NCBI GenBank assembly: GCA_036898135.1
Contig: CM072516.1
Span: 21,544,657 to 21,608,656 of the forward strand
Length of the DNA stretch: 64,000 nt
Direction of reading: 5' to 3'
From: Oncomelania hupensis
Lineage: Eukaryota; Mollusca; Gastropoda; Littorinimorpha; Pomatiopsidae
Under the pieces are notes generated by a model. That model had not been told where the DNA came from and did not search any database. It worked only from the letters and a program-made list of their open reading frames with translations. Positions within the stretch are counted from its first letter, which is position 1, and the number at the start of each line of letters is the position of its first letter. This document shows positions 58,252 through 64,000 of this stretch, in pieces. The translations under genes were made by a program, and so were the position numbers.

Positions 58252-59071
58252 TGGTACTTTCGAATAAGCTGAAACTTTCTGTTTGAAATTAAAGCACAAT
58301 TCAACTTAAAAGAACAAACGAAAATACAGTCTCATCACAGTTTTTGGGTAAATAAATATTAACAAATCTTTTTTTTTTTCTTCTGACAGAAATACTCAAA
58401 AACTGAACTCTCGCGCACAAAACTGAACTTGACATTTCGTTTGTGTTTGGGAAGTTACAGACGCTTTATCTTCGAATTTTTGGAGTGAATTATGTTGAAA
58501 AATAAATAATTAACCCAAATTTTGGATACAAAATCTTTGGACAGACATTGCATTTTATTATAGACAGCAGTAAAATTATAAAAACCCAGTTTTCAAGCGA
58601 ATCCTGGAATCCCCTAAATAATGAAAATTGCAGTCTCTAAACAATGCAAATTTCCGTAAATAATGCATTATTTAGCAAATCCTCTAAATAATTCTTTATT
58701 TAGCCAATTCTTCTAAATAATGCATTATATAGTTAAACAAATCATTTTTAGAGACATTTTTAAATAATACATTATTTAATACAATCTGCTAAATAATGCA
58801 TTATATAGGTAAATAATTGTTTTATTTAGCAACAATGCCTTATTTACCTATATCATGATTTATTTACATAAACAATGTATTGTCTAGGTAACTAATAAGA
58901 CTATTTATGGAGAAAATATATTATTTAGAGAAATCTTACATTGTTTGTAAACAAATGGTTATTTTTTAAGAAAACTTCTAAATAAAGATTATTTAGCCGA
59001 AAGTGGTAAAAAAATACCGAGGGGAAAAAAACCGCATATAAATATTTTACAAGGGGAATTCCATACTAGTT

Positions 59072-59640
59072 TGACTTCCCTATTACTATTATTTGTATTA
59101 CGTTTTTGGAGAGTTGATGAGATTTGTGGGAAAACAATTGGCTTAGGGGGCAGCAGCATTGAAATTCTTAACAGAAGGAAACTAAACAGTCACTCACTAA
59201 TAATTGTGTGAGGGAGAGTGGCATGGCATGCCTTGTGCATAAAGCTGTAGATGCCAGGAAAGCTGCAGTGAAATTTGCAGTAAATTATAGGATGATCCAA
59301 TAACGTACAATGTTCCAGACACCGTTACCATGCTTTCAGCTGCAGTTGTGCAAAAGAGCCTGGGTTTCTATCGATCATTACAGACTGACTGCCCCGATCA
59401 ATAACATTCGAGCTATACTAGAGAAAGAGAGAGAGAGAATTTTAGCCGTCAAGGGAAGTAAGCGCTGGCGGCTTCGATTGCAGCTTTTTCCTCACTGTGT
59501 TCTGGGTTATTGGTCGTATTACGTGCCACGAGTTGCATGAGTTTCACGTTGTTGATTTTAAAAGTTCTTCTTCCTCCTCTTCTGCTTCTTCTTCTTCTTC
59601 CTCTTCTTCTGCTATTACTCCCCTCTCCTCCTTATTCTTC
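59072..59640. other. Unassigned stretch
   Basis: No supported gene. CT-rich units lie at about 59560-59640. Confidence 0.4.
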
Positions 59641-59649
59641 TAAACTAGG

Positions 59650-60115
59650 AAATGTTACAATGCAATACAATACAATACAACTTAATTCATCTCAAACTGA
59701 GCAATTACAATGGCAGCATCAGTGCAATTAGCAGAATACACAAGAATTAAAAATATTATTACATACACATGAGAAGTAGTCCAATCAATAAATAATAAAT
59801 AAAACAAATAAATAACAAAACATACGGTTAAATACATACAATCATAAAAGTAAACTGCCCCGATATATCACAGATAATAGTTTCTCCGCAGAAAGCTACA
59901 GTACAAAATGTACATCCCAACAATACAATACCATACAATACAACACAATACAGCACAACACAATGCCACACAACTTCATTCCTCTCAAGCTGGGCAATTA
60001 CAATTACAAAGGCAGCGTTGGCGCAGAAATAACCAGTAAGAATAAGAATAAAAATTAAAAATGACCTTACGTACACACGGAGAGTACTCCCAATCAATAA
60101 GTAAATGTGCTGTTA
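59650..60115 (-). mobile_element. Two minus-strand retroposon 3' ends with (TTGTA)n tails
   Basis: Two direct copies (from about 59650 and about 59920) each start with ACAATACAAT pentamers and continue CTCAAACTGAGCAATTACAA or CTCAAGCTGGGCAATTACAA, then GCAG...GCAG and ACTCCCAATCAATAA. The pentamer tail and order mark the 3' end of one LINE/SINE family in reverse orientation. The same tail occurs at 5.25 kb. Confidence 0.65.
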
Positions 60116-60735
60116 AATGCTTAAGTAAACTATAAAATATAAACTATAAAACTATATTAAAACTATACTATAAACTATGTTGCGACCCCAATTATTATTG
60201 ATCGCTGGTTTTAATGACGTTTATGTTTTATGATGTTCGATTGCATATAATCACTAACTAAAGGGTTAAAATAAATCATGCTAACCAGTAGGAAGTCCGA
60301 GCATTACATTTGACCAACAATCAAAAAAAATCAGAAAGAAAGAAAGAAAAGGAAGCCATTGATGTTTGAAGTTCTGTTTTACTTGAACTAAACGGCGATG
60401 TCACGAATGCAAATGTTAGTGCCATTTATAAAGTTTCATTCATGTAGGCACTCTAAACTTTAAAAAGGTGTTCAATGTTGCAACTATCCAACTTGAGATC
60501 AGTATTATTATTATTTCAAAACAAATTATAGTTTTACTTTGAAACGGATAAGCCTAAATCTGAAAGGCTAAAAACAAAATAGCACCCCATAACTCGACGA
60601 ACCATGTTTATCATCAAGAGAGTGATGCATTCTTTTACTGTTAGTACATTCCAAGTTTTGTACACATAAACTTCATTTGGTATGCCAAATTAAATCCATG
60701 GACAAACATATAATAATAAATGGTAATGAAGATTT
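60116..60735. other. Unassigned A/T-rich stretch
   Basis: No supported gene. Confidence 0.4.
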
Positions 60736-60738
60736 TGA

Positions 60739-60740
60739 TG

Positions 60741-60793
<53 letters not shown>

Positions 60794-60823
60794 TAATAAT
60801 AATAATAAATAATAATAATAATA

Positions 60824-60865
<42 letters not shown>

Positions 60866-60870
60866 TAATA

Positions 60871-60949
<79 letters not shown>

Positions 60950-60956
60950 TAATAAT

Positions 60957-61021
<65 letters not shown>

Positions 61022-61022
61022 T
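60739..61022. repeat. Long (AAT)n array with AAAT interruptions
   Basis: About 280 bp of AAT units with regularly placed AAAT variants, which suggests expansion of a higher-order unit. Confidence 0.97.
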
Positions 61023-61500
61023 AAGCTTTTTATATAACGTAATTCCCCACAGAATGAGCTCATAGCATTCGTTAGTAAACCTTTTAATCAGTTCCTCACT
61101 TTATTTAGCCTGTACTTATTCTGGCGATCTTCAAACAATGGCTGCATGCAGTTTAGCGAATTTCATGCTCAATTGACTTCACTTGATTAAAATAAAATTG
61201 TATTTTATTTTAATTTTGACTTGACTTCATTAACCGCAAAGAATGCATCACTTTCTTGATGAGGGAGGGACATGGGTCTAATTCCTGCATGTGTAAGTGA
61301 CCTCTTCCCCAACTTCTCCAAATGGCAAACAAGTAGGTTGTCCACATATGCTGCTCGCTACTTTCGTTTTCGTAGCTAATTACGCGAGGTTTTTACAAAA
61401 CTTGGAATAGATTATAAATACATGCATGATCGATCAATCATCACTATCATAACGTGGAGCGTTGTTTTCTTGCAATTCCTTTACACCCTACTTCATCCCC
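61023..61500. other. Unassigned stretch
   Basis: No supported gene. Confidence 0.4.
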
Positions 61501-61504
61501 CTTA

Positions 61505-61563
61505 TTCCCTTCATCTCTCTCTCCCTCCTCCCCTCTCTCTCCCTCCTCTCCTCTCTCTCCCTC

Positions 61564-61650
<87 letters not shown>
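61505..61650. repeat. (CT)n microsatellite with CCTCC-rich leader
   Basis: CTCTCTCCCTCCTCC units grade into a pure CT tract at about 61570-61647. Confidence 0.97.
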
Positions 61651-61651
<1 letters not shown>

Positions 61652-62099
61652 CTGTTTGTTTGAATACCAATAGCACTACCACCTTCCCTTCTCTCCCCGA
61701 CTATGCTATTCTTTGTGAGCCTTACTTACGCTGCTTAATAACAAACCATTATCAACAGCCCCAGCAGCAACATCGTCATCGTCATCACCAGCGGAAGCAG
61801 TAGCAGCATTGTGTTGTTATTTTTTGCTCTTCTTCTTCTTCCTCTTCTTCTTCTTTTCCTGTTCCTTCTTAGTCTTCTTATTCACCTCCTCCTTCTCCTC
61901 GCTGTCTTCATCCTTCTTCTCTTCTCCCTTCTTCTGCTTCTTTTTCTCCTACTCCTTATCCTTCTTCTTTTTAAGGTCAATAGCAATGTGCTCTTTCTTT
62001 GCTTTTGTCCTACCAGTAATTCTCGATTTGTTTTTTCAAAAATAGGTCACCTTTGGGCCTTAGGCAATTAGTGCAGCATAACTATCAATTATTCTTGTC

Positions 62100-62575
62100 T
62101 CGTTTTAATGCATGGTATGTCTCCATCTTCCTATACGCTTGTGAAGCATGGACCCTCACAGAGATCTACAACGAAGAATACAAAGCATGGAGATGAGGTG
62201 CTACAGAAGACTTCTGGGCATTTCCTATACCCAGCACACCACCAAAGACGAAGTCCGACAGACCATCACACAAGCCATTGGACAAAACGATGACCTGCTC
62301 ACAGTGATGAAAAAACGGAAACTCCGATGGTATGGCCACGTCACCAGATCATCAGGTCTTGCAAAGACCATCCTGCAAGGCACAGTGCAAGGAGATAGAA
62401 GAAGAGGGAGACCGAAAAAGAGGTGGGATGACAACATTCGAGAATGGACTGGTTTGACACTGAGCGACACCATCTCAGGGTTGCTGAGGACATGGAAAGA
62501 TGGAGTACGCTGGTTAAACGATCATCTGTGGTGCCCCTACGACCTCCGAGTTACGGGATAGGATAGGATAGGATG
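62100..62575 (+). pseudogene. LINE endonuclease-RT C-terminal fragment with (GGATA)n tail
   Basis: The upstream frame reads IFLYACEAWTLTE. After a shift near 62160 the main frame continues [60 protein letters not shown] and so on, to a TAG at 62559-62561. A GGATA pentamer tail follows (to about 62575). It is the same family as 26.7 and 63.76 kb, RTE-like by its C-terminal motifs. It is truncated before the catalytic core and non-functional. Confidence 0.88.
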
Positions 62576-62618
62576 CCTAGTAAGAAATCATAATAATTAT
62601 GACTATTCATTCTGTTAT

Positions 62619-62880
62619 CTAATGCTTCATCTTCTTCTCTTGCGCGGTGCATCTCGTTTTAAATCTATTATTTTCTTGTTCGTCGTCTTGGCGTCTGAAG
62701 AAATTGCCTTGGGGAAGTTGATCGAGTGTGTCGCTCTTGGTGAGGTGCGTTTTCTTCTTTGACAGATTGTTACCAAAGTTGTTACTTCCCTTGTCACGTC
62801 GTGACATCAGAGCTGTGAGGAGTAGATCTACAGATCGAATCAACAGGCTGCGGAGACTATCCTCTTCACGGTTGCTGGGA
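62619..62880 (-). CDS. Uncharacterised ORF, possible last exon
   Basis: The minus-strand frame reads NREEDSLRSLLIRSVDLLLT, then MSRRDKGSNNFGNNLSKKKT and GNFFRRQDDEQENNRFKTR, to a stop at 62619. It has basic, non-repetitive composition and three dibasic RR/KK sites. An acceptor-like TTGTAG|AGGATCC lies upstream but lacks a pyrimidine tract. No family was recognised. Confidence 0.25.
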
Positions 62881-62918
62881 TCCTCTACAATCCTCCTCGC
62901 CCCTCCCTCCCTCCCTCA

Positions 62919-62921
<3 letters not shown>

Positions 62922-62954
<33 letters not shown>
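62922..62954. repeat. (CA)n microsatellite
   Basis: A short CA tract. Confidence 0.93.
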
Positions 62955-62955
<1 letters not shown>

Positions 62956-63182
62956 ACACATATAACATCCCCTAACCCCCATCCTCCTTACAATCCATCA
63001 CCTACCCACCCCAACCACCCTCCCCTCTTCCTGTCTTCCGGTGACTTTCCTACACGATGGATCTATTTAAACTTGTAAAAGTTGAGATCTATCGGATGAC
63101 ATTTAAATGCCAGTTGTTCCCCTTTCGTTTTATTGTATAGCTGTAATGTTGTCGGGAATAAAATAAAAGAGATGTCCTGGTA

Positions 63183-63546
<364 letters not shown>

Positions 63547-63656
63547 CAACCAATGTTTGGGGAAAATCACCTCAACTGATGATGCCGACAGTATTCTTCT
63601 GTTTTTTGCATAAGAAACCTGCTGCTGCTGATGATGCTGATGATGCTGATGATGCT

Positions 63657-63659
63657 GAC

Positions 63660-63726
<67 letters not shown>
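63657..63726. repeat. (GAT)n microsatellite
   Basis: About 22 GAT units preceded by (GCTGAT) units. Confidence 0.97.
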
Positions 63727-63756
63727 GCTGTACAAATCAGTTATTGCATTGTACTG

Positions 63757-64000
63757 AAAGAGCACGAAGAATACAATGCATGGAGATGAGGTGCTACAGA
63801 AGACTTCTTGGCATTTCCTATACCCAGCACATCACCAACGGCGATGTCCGACCATAGATACTCTAGAGTATCTATGGTCCGACAGACCATCACACAAGCC
63901 ATTGGACAGCACGATGACCTGCTCACAGTGGTGGAGGAAACAGAAACTCCGATGGTGTGGCCACATCACCAGATCATCAAGCCTTGCTAAGACCATCCTG
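63757..64000 (+). pseudogene. LINE endonuclease-RT fragment with palindromic insertion, runs off the window
   Basis: It reads [21 protein letters not shown] and is then broken by an insertion at 63853-63883. It continues RQTITQAIGQHDDLLTV, after which the frame shifts near 63930. It is close to the 62.1-kb copy at DNA level. The insertion is a 24-bp perfect palindrome flanked by the 7-bp repeat GTCCGAC. Confidence 0.88.

Larger units (their letters stand above)
56941..59065. mobile_element. 2.1-kb element with ~400-bp terminal inverted repeats and 6-bp target duplication
   Basis: CTAGTT flanks both sides (56935-56940, 59066-59071). The ends are TATGGAATTCC and its exact reverse complement. 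The arms (56941 to about 57350; about 58606 to 59065) remain alignable in inverse orientation and are packed with short palindromes of the TAAATAATGCATTATTTA type. The core (about 57350-57640 plus 58252-58600) is split by family A copy 4. No transposase is recognised. The superfamily is unassigned. A 6-bp duplication with long TIRs is seen in Polintons, but their AG start is absent. Confidence 0.85.

Noticed and set aside
56941..59065. Polinton/Maverick element
   Set aside because: A 6-bp duplication and long TIRs fit, but the ends are TA and not AG, and no polymerase or integrase is encoded. I left it unclassified.

Overview
This is a 64-kb piece of an animal nuclear genome. Evidence for that includes spliced-looking exons with GT donor sites, tRNA-derived SINEs, several clades of non-LTR retrotransposon, PIF/Harbinger- and hAT-type DNA elements, a Ty3/gypsy element, and a very heavy load of microsatellites (AAT/ATT, TA, GA, CA, GAT, GATA/GACA). 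The SINE types, the (GT)n-bounded palindromic elements and the TTAGGG-like motifs fit a marine mollusc, probably a gastropod. That assignment is inference; no marker gene fixes the species. The window is almost entirely repeats. I find no complete, confidently named host gene.

Layout. 0-8 kb: a 102-bp tandem duplication, compound trinucleotide repeats, a tRNA-derived SINE (1.9 kb), a 608-bp PIF/Harbinger-type element carrying a MADF exon (2.7-3.3 kb), and a three-layer nest (SINE, then a 580-bp retroposon, then a solo LTR) at 6.2-7.9 kb. 8-13 kb: an inverted-repeat-bounded segment and a frameshifted THAP-domain exon. 13.3-18.9 kb: a 5.6-kb LTR retrotransposon whose two LTRs look identical. 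It has an intact gag-protease-integrase frame FOLLOWED by a reverse transcriptase remnant. This is the copia-like gene order known in Gmr1-type Ty3/gypsy elements, and the RT core is deleted. 20-23 kb: a diverged LTR, a tRNA-like SINE head and a 1.9-kb segment bounded by inverted repeats. 24.7-25.8 kb: the best candidates for host exons, a Lys/Asp/Glu-rich first exon with a TATA box (+) and a 71-codon internal exon with a strong donor (-). 26-29.5 kb: two copies of a palindrome-rich inverted-repeat element lying between CA/GT microsatellites, plus an RTE-like LINE tail, a 580-bp retroposon and a second SINE. 30.4-34.7 kb: a 2.1-kb unit duplicated in tandem, itself built of smaller repeats. 35.5-36.8 kb: a second frameshifted THAP-like gene and a 212-bp MITE. 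38.8-39.4 kb: two more GT-bounded inverted-repeat elements. 40-46 kb: mostly unassigned sequence with microsatellites. 46.7-47.3 kb: a hAT MITE with 8-bp target duplication. 48-54 kb: two LINE fragments and a third palindromic element. 55-59 kb: two more 580-bp retroposons, one nested in a 2.1-kb element with ~400-bp terminal inverted repeats and a 6-bp target duplication. 59-64 kb: LINE tails and long microsatellites.

The mobile parts form a parasite community. Non-autonomous elements (SINEs, MITEs, the RT-less LTR element) outnumber coding ones and must depend on enzymes made elsewhere. Many of the microsatellites sit exactly at retroposon 3' ends or at the borders of inverted-repeat elements, so transposition probably seeded much of the simple-sequence DNA seen here.
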